Both the position numbers and the translations under genes were made by a program. Shown in pieces: positions 31,320 to 43,347 of a DNA stretch of 64,000 nucleotides. The notes under the pieces were generated by a model, which ran no database searches, was not told the DNA's origin, and worked only from the letters and a program-made list of their open reading frames with translations. This DNA comes from Aotearoamyces nothofagi (taxonomy: Eukaryota; Ascomycota; Leotiomycetes; Leotiales; Tympanidaceae), in contig JADDTR010000004.1 in NCBI GenBank assembly GCA_015345905.1, positions 310,001 through 374,000 on the forward strand. The letters are read 5' to 3'. The first letter of the stretch is position 1. Every line of letters starts with the position of its first letter.

Positions 31320-33449
31320 ATGTCTGCTAGCACGAGTACAGACGGAGACGGTCGTCCTCGTCTGCAGAGACAGGATGGCGTTCGCCAGGAGTACCATCGA
31401 AGGGCCTTCGCTGAAGACACTCCGTTATTGGCAGCGGTTACAGATGTGCCATACTATCATAGCACAGAATCTCCAGACGAGACTATTCGCGACCAGGAGC
31501 TGGAAGGCCCCGAGATAGACCCAAATGAGTTTGATCTCATGCTCAGCCGGTCGACTTCTTATACCTCAGGACTGGGTATCGAGCCGCAATCGCTAGAAGC
31601 ATCCATGCTGCGTGGTTCTCGGAGGTATAGCGACAGAGGAAGTCGAAGACCCAGCGATGCTAGTATTCGAAGAAGGCCTACTGTTGGTGTAATTGATGCC
31701 GAAGAAGAAGCAATAGCCGAAGAAGAAGAGGATCAGGAAGATGAAATTAAAACTTCCTACCTTGGAGGTATTAGTGCCGGACGTTTCTGGCTCGTTTTCA
31801 GCGGCATATTAGCCAACACGTTCATCTCATGTTTCGACTCGACGATTATGGCTTCCAGTCATCCAGTCATCACCTCTTATTTCCACTCCTCCAACAGTGC
31901 ATCATGGCTATCTACAGCTTTCATTCTAACATCCACTGCATTTCAGCCTTTATTTGGAAGCCTCTCCGACACAATGGGAAGGAAGCCTCCTTACATATTT
32001 TCAATGGTGGTTTTCATACTTGCCACCGTGTGGTGCGCTCTTGCGCAAAGTATGACCAGCTTCATCGTTGCACGAGCCTTCTGTGGTCTTGGTGCTGGTG
32101 GGATGCTAAGCATGGGAAGCATTATAACATCAGATCTAATACCGATCGAAATCCGTGGTGTCTATCAATCTTATATCAATATATTGTATGGTGCTGGATC
32201 AGCTCTAGGGGCTGCCACTGGTGGTGCAATTGCGGATCATTTAGGGTGGAGGTGGGAGTTCGGCATACAAGGTAATTATATCTCTTTTCTCCAATCTCTC
32301 CAATTATCAACAATCCTAACTTTGGAAGTACCTGTCCTACTCCTTTGTGTGTCTGCAGCTTGTCTTACGGTTCCCAAGAATATTGGCTTGAAAGGTAAGG
32401 GGACGAATGAGAATTTATTCACAGCGATGAAGAGCTTTGATTATAAAGGTTCAATTGTACTCACAACATCAATTACGTGTCTAATCCTAGGGCTAGTACG
32501 TAACGTCATAACTCATAACTCTCTCTGTCTCGAGTACTAAGTCAAAACTAGAATCTGGGTGGCAATGTCTACCCATGGTTACATCCTATTGTCGTTGCAG
32601 CTCTTGTCTTTTTCACCATTGGAGCCCCGATCTTTGTTTGGATTGAGACAAAGGTCACGAAGCCTATCATGCCGATGTCCATCATCTGGCAGATCCCGCG
32701 AGGAAATATGATATTTTCCAATTTCTTCGCTGCAATAGTCCTAAACGCCATTTTATTCAATGTTCCTATTTTCTTTCAGGCGGTACTTCTAGAAAGTGCA
32801 ACGGATTCCGGTATCCGTTTCGTTGTCCCATCTACAGTCGCAAGTATCTGTGGGGTATCCACTGGGTTTCTTATTACATGGTCTCGGAGACTCAAATGGC
32901 CGTTGGTCTCTGGCGCAATTCTTATATTCGCAGGGGCTTGCTGTCTTACGACTATGGAACTTGGCATGCCTAATTATCTATTCATGCTCTTTTTGGTCCC
33001 CTCGAGCATGGGGCAAGGATTCCAATTCCCTGGGACGTTTATGGCGGTTCTATCCATCAGCGAGCAGGCTGAGCAGGCGGTTGTTACCAGTACTTTGATT
33101 CTCTGGAGGTCATTAGGAATGGTGCTAGGTGTTGCATCTAGCAGTTTGGTTATGCAAAACGCATTAGTATTTTATTTAGATCAGATGGTCAGTGGACCAG
33201 ACAAGTACAGAGTAAGTCCTCGTTCTGTGAATCTGTCAAGTACCGCTAACGCAGGTGGTACAGGTTATCTTGGAAGTTCGACAGAGAATCCAAGCCATAG
33301 TAGAGTTGGAGCCACATTACCAGGCTCAGGTCGTTGCAGCATACGCTAAAAGCCTGAAAGTCACTTATACTGGAGCTGCAATAGTAGCACTTATAAATGT
33401 GATATTGGTCGTGCCTATAAAGCTTCCATGGCTGGGTAAAAGACCTTGA
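31320..33449 (+). CDS. MFS transporter of the VBA (vacuolar basic amino acid) type
   Basis: Exons 31320-32271, 32329-32495, 32552-33211 and 33264-33449 give 654 residues. A long hydrophilic N-terminus (about 150 residues) includes a YSDRGSRRPSDAS phospho-site-rich part and an acidic EEEEDQEDE. The MFS core starts at WLVFSGILANTFISCFDSTI; the loop-2/3 signature is GSLSDTMGRKPPY; other family words are ARAFCGLGAGGMLSMGSIIT, IRGVYQSYIN and LGWRWEFGIQ. The PLLAAV motif near the N-terminus could act in vacuolar sorting. Yeast Vba and fission yeast Fnx proteins import basic amino acids into the vacuole; that role is inferred here. The start ATG at 31320 was preferred over one in a weaker context upstream. 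Confidence 0.88.
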
Positions 33450-34335
33450 GCCGTTTTGATGGGTTTGGGACAAAATATACCTGCCGATTAAATTATTAGA
33501 TATTCATGTCTACGGAACTTAAAATCTACTATTTATAAATACTGTATCTATATCCTAGTAACATCTACAACGGGCCAACCAAAAACTACGAAAAGTGTCA
33601 TTTTCATCTACTCACAAATGACTCTCCAAGCCTTTGCTCCTAATTAATAATTGCTTTGTCTGAAAATTCTCTCCACTTTGAAAGATTAGTTCTAGAAATA
33701 TTAGCATCAATAGTAGTGAAACTAGTTATTGACGGTTTGAGCAACATCCGTGAGGGAGCTCAGGAAGGTGACAAGTAAGAAAAATCGGGTTCTTTTATTT
33801 CTAAATTTAGCAATATGCATAGTTAATGCATGTTCCGATTTTTGATTCAAATATCACCAAAAACCACTTCCAATTTTCCTGCACCGGATTTGGCACTGTA
33901 TCCATCTAGAAATTACAGAATAAAGCACGTTCTACAGTTACTGTATCATTGTACCAGAATTCTTGGTTTCACGGTACGATTAGTTCTGATAAATCACAGC
34001 AAATTTAATGCATATCTGACAAAGAACATGTGCAAGGCGTCACGTTTACAATAGTTAAAGACATTACGGACTCCATTCTGCTCTAGTAACTGTTTCCAAG
34101 ATCATCGACAGATTCACTCGTAGAAGTGGTCAGAAACCCAGCTCACAGCTCGAGATGGACCTCCCTGATGAAACACTTCAAAGAGAGCCAGCTGCTGGAA
34201 GGATGCCACTGGAACCTTCTCATCGAGTAGGAGATGAGACGGAGAAAGCAGTATCTCACCTCCTATCTGGTTTTTCTTGCTACAAAAATGAAGTCAGTAA
34301 CGTAAGCTAGCTCAGCGCAGACACTTCAATTATAC
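33450..34335. other. Gap between transporter and 2EXR gene
   Basis: AT-rich, 886 bases. An ATG at 34155 opens about 45 codons (MDLPDETLQREPAAG), which might be an upstream exon or uORF of the next gene, but I could not find a frame-keeping splice. Confidence 0.4.
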
Positions 34336-35145
34336 ATGCTGATAGCCCTTTCCCAACAGTCTCAGCACCATTCTGGAACAAAGACCAGCCAGGGTTCAGA
34401 TGTTTTCCCTCTCTTTCCAGAGCTCCCCGTGGAGATCCGCCTCAAGATCTGGGCCTATGCCTGTCGTCATTCTCGGAACGTCCTGATCCAGTGTGCCAAC
34501 AGGCGGATCCGCAAACTCGTGCAGGAGAACCGCTACAGGTTCCACATAGACGGCAACCTCAGACCCGACGGGTTTTACCTCCAGACTGGCGATGGCTGTA
34601 CGCTCCGAGCCGACGGTCAGCTCACCTCGGCGACACCCATCCCGGGCGTACTGCACGCAAACTACGAGTCGCGCTCAGTGGCACTAATGCACTACGATCT
34701 AGCATTTGCCTCGGGAACATTTGGTGCTCCAGCCAGGATATACTTCAACTTCGACGTAGACACGGCCTTTTTCCCATCCGCGCTCGTCCAGGCGGCGAAT
34801 GCTGGCGTGGTCTTCCGGTTCGACGAGAGAGAGCTGGCGGCGCTGAGGAGCCTAGCGCTTGACACGAGCAATACACACCACCCCTACGACGACCTTCGCG
34901 TGCTGGGCTTCAGGAGCATGGACAACCTGAAGGATATCATTCTAGTCAGGCGCTGCAATTTGCAATGCTTGACGGGTGGAAAGGAGATTCGGCTGAGACA
35001 GCTTACGTCGATGAACGAAGAGGCGGGTGACGGCTACGTGGCTGCAGAAGAGGAGAAGCAGTGGTTTGTGGGCGATCTCATGGCTCTGCGTGATGGAGTG
35101 GACATTTCTCCTCAGACCGTGCGTGTTATGGAGGTCGATGAGTAA
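34336..35145 (+). CDS. 2EXR-domain (F-box-like) protein
   Basis: One exon, 269 residues. FPLFPELPVEIRLKIWAYA near residue 27 is the 2EXR motif of a large fungal family, followed by the usual ILHANYESR-type word (here VLHANYESRSVALMHY) and a beta-rich region with IYFNFDVDTAFF. The family is very large in leotiomycetes, poorly characterised, and often species-specific. GC content is higher than in the flanking DNA. A start at an upstream exon is possible. Confidence 0.8.
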   Translation: MLIALSQQSQHHSGTKTSQGSDVFPLFPELPVEIRLKIWAYACRHSRNVLIQCANRRIRKLVQENRYRFHIDGNLRPDGFYLQTGDGCTLRADGQLTSATPIPGVLHANYESRSVALMHYDLAFASGTFGAPARIYFNFDVDTAFFPSALVQAANAGVVFRFDERELAALRSLALDTSNTHHPYDDLRVLGFRSMDNLKDIILVRRCNLQCLTGGKEIRLRQLTSMNEEAGDGYVAAEEEKQWFVGDLMALRDGVDISPQTVRVMEVDE

Positions 35146-35622
35146 GGTAGGACGCCGTCTCGAAGAAGTATACAAAACAACTTAAATAACGTCTATAAAT
35201 AGTCTCATGCTCGATCAGCAGTATGATGTGAACTGTCCTCTGATCTTAAGATGGCGAGATCCAGGTCACTCCCCGTGTCCTTGCCTAATTAGAGACCTAT
35301 ACTATTGACTTGGCTTGGAGAAACGCACTTGAGGGTTGATGTAATGAGCGCCAGATCGAAGGCAAAGATACCTGGCTTTAGAATATCAATCCCTGCAATA
35401 TCTGTAGGCTTCGCTCAAACTCGGTTTTAATTGAGTGATGGTGCAGGGCAGTAATGGGCAATCGCAATTCGATTCAAGAAGCTGTGAATATATACAAGTA
35501 GCAACTCTAGCCTTTAACCAGGAATGATCTCTGATCATCGATTCAAGTACCCTTATGTATAGACTTATACTATTCTCTACCATCTCTCGTAAATCATGAT
35601 AGGCATGTTCAAGCATTAGAAT
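35146..35622. other. Convergent gap, 2EXR / senescence protein
   Basis: 477 bases between stop codons. No gene. Confidence 0.5.
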
Positions 35623-37253
35623 TTACCGTTTAGCTTTGGGTGCTTTCTGGCCCTCTAGGGACTCTCCGACACCGCTACCATATGCTGGTGGAGCAGCCCT
35701 CCCAAAACCAACGACTCCTGGACTATCTCGTCCCCCAGACATGCTGGCGTCTTCGGTATACCGACCCTGCGCCGCTTCCTGCTCTTTCCAGTTTGTTGGT
35801 GCTGCAGTAATAATACCACCATCTCCACCTCCCACTACTAAATCACCACCGCCCCTAACTTTACCAACAACCATGCCTTTTGCCACGGACTTGATGATAG
35901 CACGTCGTGAAACACCTGCTGCGTCGATATAAACCAGCCCAACATTCTTGAAGCCACCACTAATGTGACGGGTAAGCTCGCCCGCTTCTGGGCCATATTT
36001 GTGCCCGACGACAGTTGTAGCAGCGGTTGACGTAGAAGCCAAGAGACTTCGGCCAGCTTGGTCGATTCCATCAGCAATTGTTGAGAAAGCCATCATGCTT
36101 TTGTTCAGTAGCCCAGGCTTGTAGTTGTCAACTGGCTTGCCATCGGGACCAATGCCCTTGACTGCCTTTTGACTTTGACTGCGTTTTGCCATGTTTGCGC
36201 CGATATTCTGTGCATATTTGGTGACTTGCCCGACTGTCTTGGCGCTCAGTCCCGCCGCTCCTTGCGAAAAGGTGTTGATCTTCCGAACACGAGCATGTGT
36301 TGTCGGCGTAAATGTCATAGGTTTCTGATTTGGCTTAGTCTTCTGGGTAAAACCATCTGCTTGCGATTGGAGTGTCTTTGCGACGTAACCAGACGTCGTA
36401 ACAATCAAGCGCGAGGCAGCTGCAGCTTTTGAAACTAATGTAGAGTTCTTGTATGCGGGGTGCATGGCCATTTCCAGGTATTCGGACGAAGCTGGGGCAA
36501 CTCCGATATTTTGGGATCCATCCTGAGGGAGAGATATCTCTACAGGGTCTGTGCCATCCAGTTAGAAGTTTCATTAATTATCATAAGCATTGACAACCTG
36601 CCTTTCGACCCTGCCTCCATCTTACTGTCCTCAACGACATTGAACCCTTCACCAAGCTCGCCTACGATGCTTCCGTTTTCTTCGTCGATCAGCACGATCT
36701 GACCGCCATGGTGGGAACTAGAGCTTCCCGCAACATAAGCTTCACCAGGTCCATATTCTGCAGGATTGTAAGCTGGCAGAGGGCCTTTCGCGCGCTTCTC
36801 CTCTGGGTATTTGGAATCCTTAGGCACCGGCGCTCGTTCCAAGAAAGCGGTGCATTGTGCAAGGATTGTTTCGAATGTATCAACGTCTTCCTGCAGTCCC
36901 TTTCCTGATCCAACGCCAGGAAATTCTATGCGCGTAAATGCGCCGCTCTCTGGTCCCAAGTCCCAGCGAGGAATCAAGTAACTAGTCGGCGGCTGATGGT
37001 AGATCTGTGTCGTTGCCGGAAGAGGGAGATCAAGCTCAGGTGGTAGGTGTAGATGTAAGTAGAAGTCCTCCTCTGGTGCTTCCGATTGTGGATCGGCAGT
37101 CGATAGCCCAGCAAATGGTGAGGACGTCGGTACCATCAAGAGGGAGAGTGTTTGCGGACCAGAAGGAGTCAACGATTCCTCGATGCCATCCTGCAGGTGG
37201 TAGGCTTTGATGCCGCTGATGGAAAATAGAAGCTTTGGATCTGAATGGGACAT
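35623..37253 (-). CDS. Senescence/spartin-domain protein
   Basis: Exons 37253-36626 and 36548-35623 give 517 residues. The canonical donor GTAAGATG at 36625 and acceptor CACAG at 36549 keep the frame (VVED|NPVEI); a weaker donor downstream would not. The N-terminal half (about 1-200) has PQTLSLLMVP and PRWDLGPESGAF, typical of fungal spartin-like proteins. The C-terminal half is the senescence domain: LVSKAAAASRLIVTTSGYVA, TKYAQNIGANMAKR, STIADGIDQAGRSLL, AATTVVGHKYGPEAGELT and FKNVGLVYIDAAGVSRRAI. Spartin relatives bind lipid droplets and endosomal membranes and help lipid-droplet turnover in animals; fungal roles are not well defined. A glycine-rich tail ends in basic residues. Confidence 0.87.
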
Positions 37254-38003
37254 TGCGCGCCCGTTGTAGAGATTGGAAGGAGCTGCTGGGAGGCTGAGAT
37301 CAATGGTGTGATTCGGTGGTGCTTCGTGAAAGACGACAGAAAAGGGGGTTTCCTGTACAATATGCTAATGAGAAGGAGAAGATAGAAGACGCAAAATCGA
37401 GATATTTCTAGACACAGCCATGGAAGCGCCTGTAGGGTAGGCGCCAACAGTTCCAACAGTATCAAACTTGCATCAACCGCCAAGGACCAACCACGGCGAA
37501 CAATGGTGCGGGTGTGTGGCTAAAGCTATCGGGTGTGGCTGTGCAAACTCGCGTCGACCCCGCTATGCTGCACAACACCAACACCATCTCCGGTATACGC
37601 AGACCAGGCATTTCATAACTTCTTCATGCACAATTCCCCGTTTCAAGGAAACATGAGCTAGGTGACTCCGTCAAGGCTGGGTGTATGAGTTTACATAGAA
37701 TAGTAAGAGCCAGCTTCTATAATGCAACCAAGCCGGGGAATAGAATCATACAGGGATAATCATACATGGAGCCCCAAGTCAAAAATTGTGGCAGCTCCTC
37801 CTGCTCATGGTGCTCCTGGTGTAGCTTTCCAATGACCTTCACCTTCAAGTGAATCTTTACGCACGCCAACGTTACGTCTTGTCTGTTATAGCACTTTCAG
37901 TGGAATGCCTATCATTACTGTGCGGACCCGACGAGACTCCATTTCTGATTGGGGTTCCTTCTTTTGTTGTCGGGCCAGCCTCATGCTGCTGGTGACTGGT
38001 CTT
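37254..38003. other. Gap between senescence gene promoter and Sec14 gene 3' end
   Basis: 750 bases. No open frame with support; several small frames on both strands look random. Confidence 0.45.
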
Positions 38004-39561
38004 TCAGACTGACTGATCTTTCAATGTCAGATCGTTCAAACCTTCCCGAACAGCCTTTCCTTCTGAATGTGATGACGATGATGCTTCTGACGGTGTTTCG
38101 CTGGTTCCGTTTCCTAGGTCGTAATTGCAAGCGTCGGAAGTGGTATTGTGCAATAATTCTGATGCGTTTGGCAAGTTGTCCGTTGCAGTTGGCACTCTTA
38201 ATAAGTCGGGACTTATCGGAGATCGTGCTGTTTTTTCATCAACCACTGCGAGGTCCTTCACCGTTTTTCGGAGTTCGCAGATAATCTCCCGTCGATCTTT
38301 TCCGTCCACACTGCCAACCGCAGCTGCCTCAATGTAGTCGCCCTTATCATTCCAGTACATTGGTCCATCAGGAAAGTCCTGCACCGATCCTTTCCACGTA
38401 ATAATGTCCTTGATTGCGGGATCCAATACTGGCAAATCTCCCCATGCGAAGTCTAATTGCCCACCATACTTCTTGGGTATATTCTCAGGGGTAATGAATG
38501 ACTCGAGGGTTGATTTCATATCATGATGAGAGAGAATGAATATTTTGGAAGTAGTGATTGGGTCAAACCATCTTTTAACCCAACCCCATACGGTAGGGAA
38601 GAACGCCCTGTTATAGATTAGTGAGCCTTCCTTGTAAGAACACCGGACATAAAACTTACGGGGCACCGATAATCTAAAATAATTGATGGTTAGCATAGCT
38701 GTCTAGAGTAAAGTAGATAGACCTTACAAAAATACGGTCCAGAGTCTCGGGATAATGTGCCGTTGCTAAAGTGCTCGCATCCTGCATGTGGGTTCTTAAG
38801 TTCCAGAACTGCTTCAGTCCAACACCGGATATATCCACGATGTTATTGGACTGAGTAATAGGTGTTCTTGGATTCTCCCTATCAGTCAAAGCTGTACAAA
38901 GCGGCATGACAAATCGCGTCAGGTTCTCATATAAAGCGAACAATCTGAGAAGTTTTGGGGAAGTTTTCCCATCTGTCTTCGCCTTGCTGTGGGTATGGAC
39001 AGCTGATTTCTCATATGCCGCCATTGTTTTCGCGTTCAAATGTTGCACCTCGAAGATATATACTGGTATACCGCGTCGATCTCGGCGTCCCGTCCATTGT
39101 GGATACTAGCAAGACATAGATTAGCGTGAGATGCGGAAGGGATGGGAATAGGTGCAATGAGGTCTTACGAGGCGGCGGGTCTCATCATACTGTTCTAGGT
39201 CAATGGATGCATACAGCGTGTCGAGCTGGTTTGTTTGCCGCCATTCCTCGGTATCTTGGAGCTGGCCAACTGCGTCTTCAACATTGAAGCGACGAGCTCG
39301 AAGGAAGCGTCTGCAAGTGGTGTTAGGAGCCAAAAAGAACACAATACTGTTGAAGGAGACTCACAAAAGAGTCGCATCATCGTGGGTGCCATATTGGCCA
39401 TCAGGATTTTCAGGGTTGTGGAGACCTTTCTCTACGCAAACCGCTTTGAAGGTCTCCAGAGCTTCCTCCTCGTCTAGCGTGAGATGTCCTAGATGGCCTT
39501 GAGGGTATCCATACTCCGGCACTGCAGATTGCACTCTGTGCGCAGGTCCCGAACGCGACAT
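38004..39561 (-). CDS. Sec14-like CRAL-TRIO phosphatidylinositol-transfer protein
   Basis: Exons 39561-39365, 39310-39169, 39105-38728, 38673-38660 and 38607-38004 give 444 residues. The fourth exon is only 14 bases and encodes IIGAP with its flanking codons; without it the lipid-binding fold would be broken. CRAL-TRIO-N is at about 25-100 (LGHLTLDEEEALETFKAV, LLRFLRARRFNVEDAV), the lipid-binding lobe at about 110-280 (RRDRRGIPVYIFEVQHL, VDISGVGLKQFWN, ATAHYPETLDRIF, PTVWGWVKRWFDPIT, SKIFIL), and ENIPKKYGGQLDF closes it. A Ser-rich tail of about 140 residues follows. Sec14 proteins present phosphatidylinositol to kinases at the Golgi. Paralogues exist in moulds, so I do not call it the essential Sec14 itself. 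Confidence 0.9.
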
Positions 39562-40683
39562 GACTGCGAGGATATGGATTGCACACGAGAAGCTGAAGAA
39601 CCCGAAGTATTGATGGCGGTGAGTTGCTGATCCAGGCCATTAATGAATGGTAAACTTTCGCGGAGTTGCCGATCCCCCACGTCATTACCAGCTTACTAAG
39701 CCGTGAAATTAACTGTCATTCCGGCTCTAAGACGAGAGAAAACACCGTTAAGGAAATAGCGGCAAACGCTGATAAAGCGAAAGGAATGGGCTCGACCCTT
39801 TCCCCGGAGTCGCCGCAATTCCAGTCTAATTGACGGCCCTTTGACGAGCATCTGGTACCTTAAGGAAGCAGATCAGGATGATCTGGAGAGTATGCTACAG
39901 CGGAACTATGCGGCGTGGCCTTCGAGACTCTGGAACTCCGTAATCCAAGTCCTCTGCCGGCCGTCTCTTATGTCGCCGGTCCCGCAGTGCCCATCTCGTG
40001 GCCAGAACAGAACTGAACTCTAGCATGTGTGCGGCAACTCTCAAACCGCCAGCGGCACAGGAAGTCCTTGTCGATGCATAAGAGAGAGACAGAAGAAGCC
40101 CAAACAGTAGATTAACGACTGCCCTGGGACACAAACCTGTAGAACGACGACGGCGTGGAAATGGACAAATTCCTGGGCATTTAGTGCTTCATGCCCAGGT
40201 GGTGAGCCTGTCGCAACCAACAGGCGATAGATGTTGCCTGGCGCGAGCTCCTTGCAAGAATAATAGCAACAGAGGAAATGGCGATCCAATTGCTACTGAA
40301 ATCACACTGAATGGGAAGAAAGAAGTACTGCACACACAATGGGATTTATGAGGCCGAGCTGCTGTTGAGCTATGGTGGCGAAGCAGCAGAGAATATAAAG
40401 TCGCCTCAAGCAGGCGAACGCGTCAACCGTACGAGTTACCACAGTACGCTTCGGACGGGATCCACCTATTTCCAAGAGGCCATACCATAGGAGACTCGCA
40501 CTTGTAAGGGTTTGCGGAGGATGGAGAGACAGCAGGTACTGTAAGTGTCAAGTAAGTGTATGGCACGAAAGCTTGAGCGAAGTGGATTTCAAACTCCACG
40601 CGTTGTCAAGGTATGCTTATACAGTAGCAGGATGCTTGTAGTAGTGTGCTTATAGTATGCTGAGGGGCAGCTTCCAGGCACCG

Positions 40684-40732
40684 TACCTACCTGTCTACCT
40701 GTCTACCTGTCTATCTATCTATGCTTATCTAT
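40684..40732. repeat. CTGTCTAC/CTAT tandem tract
   Basis: Three to four 8-base units of the form acctgtct, passing into ctat repeats. Confidence 0.85.
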
Positions 40733-40924
40733 TTGCACCCATCATCCACGCTGGAGTCTGGTCGCGTCTCCGGGCTCTCGGGTTGGGTCGTGCACGTCAT
40801 TCTGACATCCGCAGTCACGGTACTGCAGTATGGTGTACGTACGCACCGCACGCCCGGGCTTCTTTGGGGCCGGGATGTTACGGTGACGGTGCAGCAGTGG
40901 TACCTTGGTTAAGGAACAAGTAGA

Positions 40925-40985
40925 GTAGGGGTCATAGGGGTCCTAGGGGTCCTAGGGGTCGACGGGCTCGCGGGGTCTGCGGGGT
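40925..40985. repeat. GGGGTCCTA-type tandem tract
   Basis: About six degenerate units of 8-9 bases starting with GGGGTC, G-rich on the plus strand. Confidence 0.8.
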
Positions 40986-41432
40986 GTTTAGGAACAACAG
41001 CAGCGGAGAAACTTAGGTAATCACATATAAACATGAAGTCTCCGACTATCCAGAATAAAAAAATTCACGTCTGTCTGCAAAAAATAGCGGATGCCATTGC
41101 CGTAACAGCTGCACATAAGGTGAATACTCGTAAGCGTGGTTTAAAAAGGTCACTGCTCGTTCAGAAATAGATTATCACGGGTGAATCAAAGCGATATAGG
41201 GGGTCGTGATTCTTATAGCAGTGACTGCCGACACCTGTGTATATGATATCCGGAATAGCTGATTTGTATTCACTAGGTATGCATCTCAGTAATAGTCTAT
41301 CCTATATTGCCTTAAATACTCCTACCGATTTCATTCCTAGCCATCTTCACATATTCTCACTAAAGGATCCAAAGACATATAGTCAGCAACCCCACTACCT
41401 CGCCCAAGTCGTACGGTTGATTTGATTTCGAC

Positions 41433-42318
41433 ATGGATCTCACCTGGAGTAAGTCCAAGAAGGACACAAATCAACCTTCTATGAGCAAGGATGAAGAAAT
41501 AATCGCTCGTCTCAAGACGAACAAAACCTCTGCACCCTGGTGTGATGAGTTTGAAAAGATGATTTCGGGAATGGCGTAAGTCCTCACTATGAACATCTTC
41601 ATCGTATGATGCAATCATTTCCCATTCTAAATATATGTCATATGCAGATTCGATGCTAGACGGTCTCCTGAAATGCAGGAACATAAACTCCGCATTCGGA
41701 ACCTAGGCTTCAAGTTCAGCGATACTACCTTTCCTCCTGGTGCTACCTTGGAATCGCTAAAGCATATTCGGATGGCCGTTCTGAAGGAAATGCTTGGCAG
41801 CATGGGTGAGAGAGTTAACTTTGAAATTCCGTTCTATTGCACGTATGGTTGCAATTTGGCAGTTGCTAACGATGTCTTTGCAAACCATGGGTATGGCTGG
41901 CACCTTACTTTAACCTCCCAACTCCCAGCCCCTTCCGCCACCTCAAAGACTGACTTTTACACCCAATACTAATGAGATTTTCTGAATTGACAGCCTCACA
42001 ATATATGACAGCGCACTGGTTACCATCGGCTCTCGCGTTATGTTTGGGCCCAATGTTTTTATTCATACCGACTGTCACGGTGTCGATGTTGCCGGGCGTC
42101 GTCAGGGACTCCTGTTCAGTAGACCAGTCACTATTGGCAATGACTGTTGGATTGGTGCTGGTGCAATCATCTTGCCTGGCGTAACCATTGGTAACGGCTG
42201 CACAATTGGAGCAGGTGCGGTGGTCGCTGCAAATGTGGAGGCCTTCACTGTTGCTGTTGGAGTGCCAGCAAAGGCAATAAAGAAGGTGGAGGATCCGGAT
42301 GCCAAGTTGGAGAGCTGA
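41433..42318 (+). CDS. Maltose/galactoside O-acetyltransferase-like (left-handed beta-helix)
   Basis: Exons 41433-41575, 41648-41890 and 41994-42318 give 236 residues. A short helical N-terminus (EMQEHKLRIRNLGFKFSD) leads to the mac-type region VNFEIPFYCTYGCNLAVAND, then hexapeptide repeats: VTIGSRVMFGPNVFI, GPVTIG-like PVTIGNDCWIGAGAIILPGV and TIGNGCTIGAGAVVAANV, ending GVPAKAIKKV. The probable catalytic histidine is H156 in TDCHGVD. The family transfers acetyl groups from acetyl-CoA to sugars or related hydroxyls; fungal substrate unknown. Splice joints restore both conserved blocks. No signal peptide. Confidence 0.9.
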
Positions 42319-43347
42319 GATGCGGACTGGGTTGCGGCGAAGGAGACTTAAACCATTGCAAGGAATTGGATTGTCGCCATTTGGATATGGCCGGCAAGAG
42401 CTGCGAGCTTCTGGCGGGCCCAAGGAGACTCTAAACGGCGGCATAATGAATGCATCCAACACAGATTGGAATAGATGGTGCGAAGCATGGTTTTCAGTAG
42501 CATATCAATGCATTTTGTATCCAGGCCTGGGACTCCCAGCGGAGAAGTCGCGCCTCATGTGATATCGTGGAAAAGACAAATACATGGACGATGGATCTTG
42601 AAGAGCAACGCAGTGATCACTCACTGACGGAGACGGCATTTACTATTTTCCGTACAGGCAGGAAGTGCCTGGTAAGGTATTCATACCGAGCCTCCTCCCT
42701 GCCCTGTCAGCCTTGCAGGCCTCTCTGAGTGGCCCGTTTTGTCATCAGACGCCATCAAACGCCATTTCCGCAGCAGATCCACTTCTCGGCCGCTGGGACC
42801 CGGAAGTTGCCCGGCATTGACGCCTAGCGGCCGGCCGGGTCCCTGCATTCCGTGGCTTGGGCTCGCTGGGTGCCTTGCAGCCTGGGTTTGTGCCTGGCAG
42901 CCTTGGCGGGTGCCTGAGGCTGCCTCAGGCTGCGCGACTACTGCAGCCCTGCCGCGCCTAACGGCCTGTAAGACGCGATCATTGGTATTCTCTATCGCTA
43001 CGGCTCCGATAAACAATTTTAAGGGATTCCCGTTTCTTAGCAATTGTCTGACCACTTTGTGCCAATGCCTACCGCATTTGCCTGATCCATTCATTCTCTG
43101 ATTCATTCTCTGATCCATTTTCTGGTCTATCCGTTCTTTGCTCCATTCATTCTTTGATCCATTCATGCTCTGATCCCTTCGTTCTCTGATCCGTTCCCCA
43201 GCTGGCCCTCTTCCAATTTTCCTTCATGCTCTTATTCACAAAGAAAACAACAAGGACTCGCTGATCTTTGCATCTTGAGAATCCTCCCTAATCAGTTCTT
43301 GGAACCGATATACAAACCTAGTCTTTGTTTACTGTCTCGACGCTTCG
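42319..43347. other. 1-kb gap with GC-rich block and tandem repeats
   Basis: A GC-rich segment at about 42730-42970 holds a 19-base near-palindrome (42912-42930), and an imperfect tandem array follows at 43080-43200. Long open frames here (for example 42739-43101 +) lack an ATG and recognisable content. The right end is the leader of the carrier-like gene. Confidence 0.5.
43080..43200. repeat. Imperfect tandem array, unit about TGATCCATTCATTCTC
   Basis: About eight diverged units of 12-17 bases built on TGATCCATTCATTCTC, each with substitutions. Confidence 0.85.

Larger units (their letters stand above)
39562..41432. other. 1.9-kb divergent intergenic region with short repeats
   Basis: Lies between the starts of the Sec14-like and acetyltransferase genes. 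No supported coding frame. Two short tandem arrays are listed separately. Upstream of the Sec14-like start the DNA has normal composition. Confidence 0.45.

Noticed and set aside
29711-33449. Idea that amidotransferase, MFS transporter and neighbours form a metabolite cluster
   Set aside because: There is no backbone enzyme or pathway regulator, and the flanks are housekeeping genes (Nup49, Fip1).
42739-43101. 120-codon GC-rich plus frame
   Set aside because: It starts with TTG, is composed of GC-rich repeats and has no recognisable domain.
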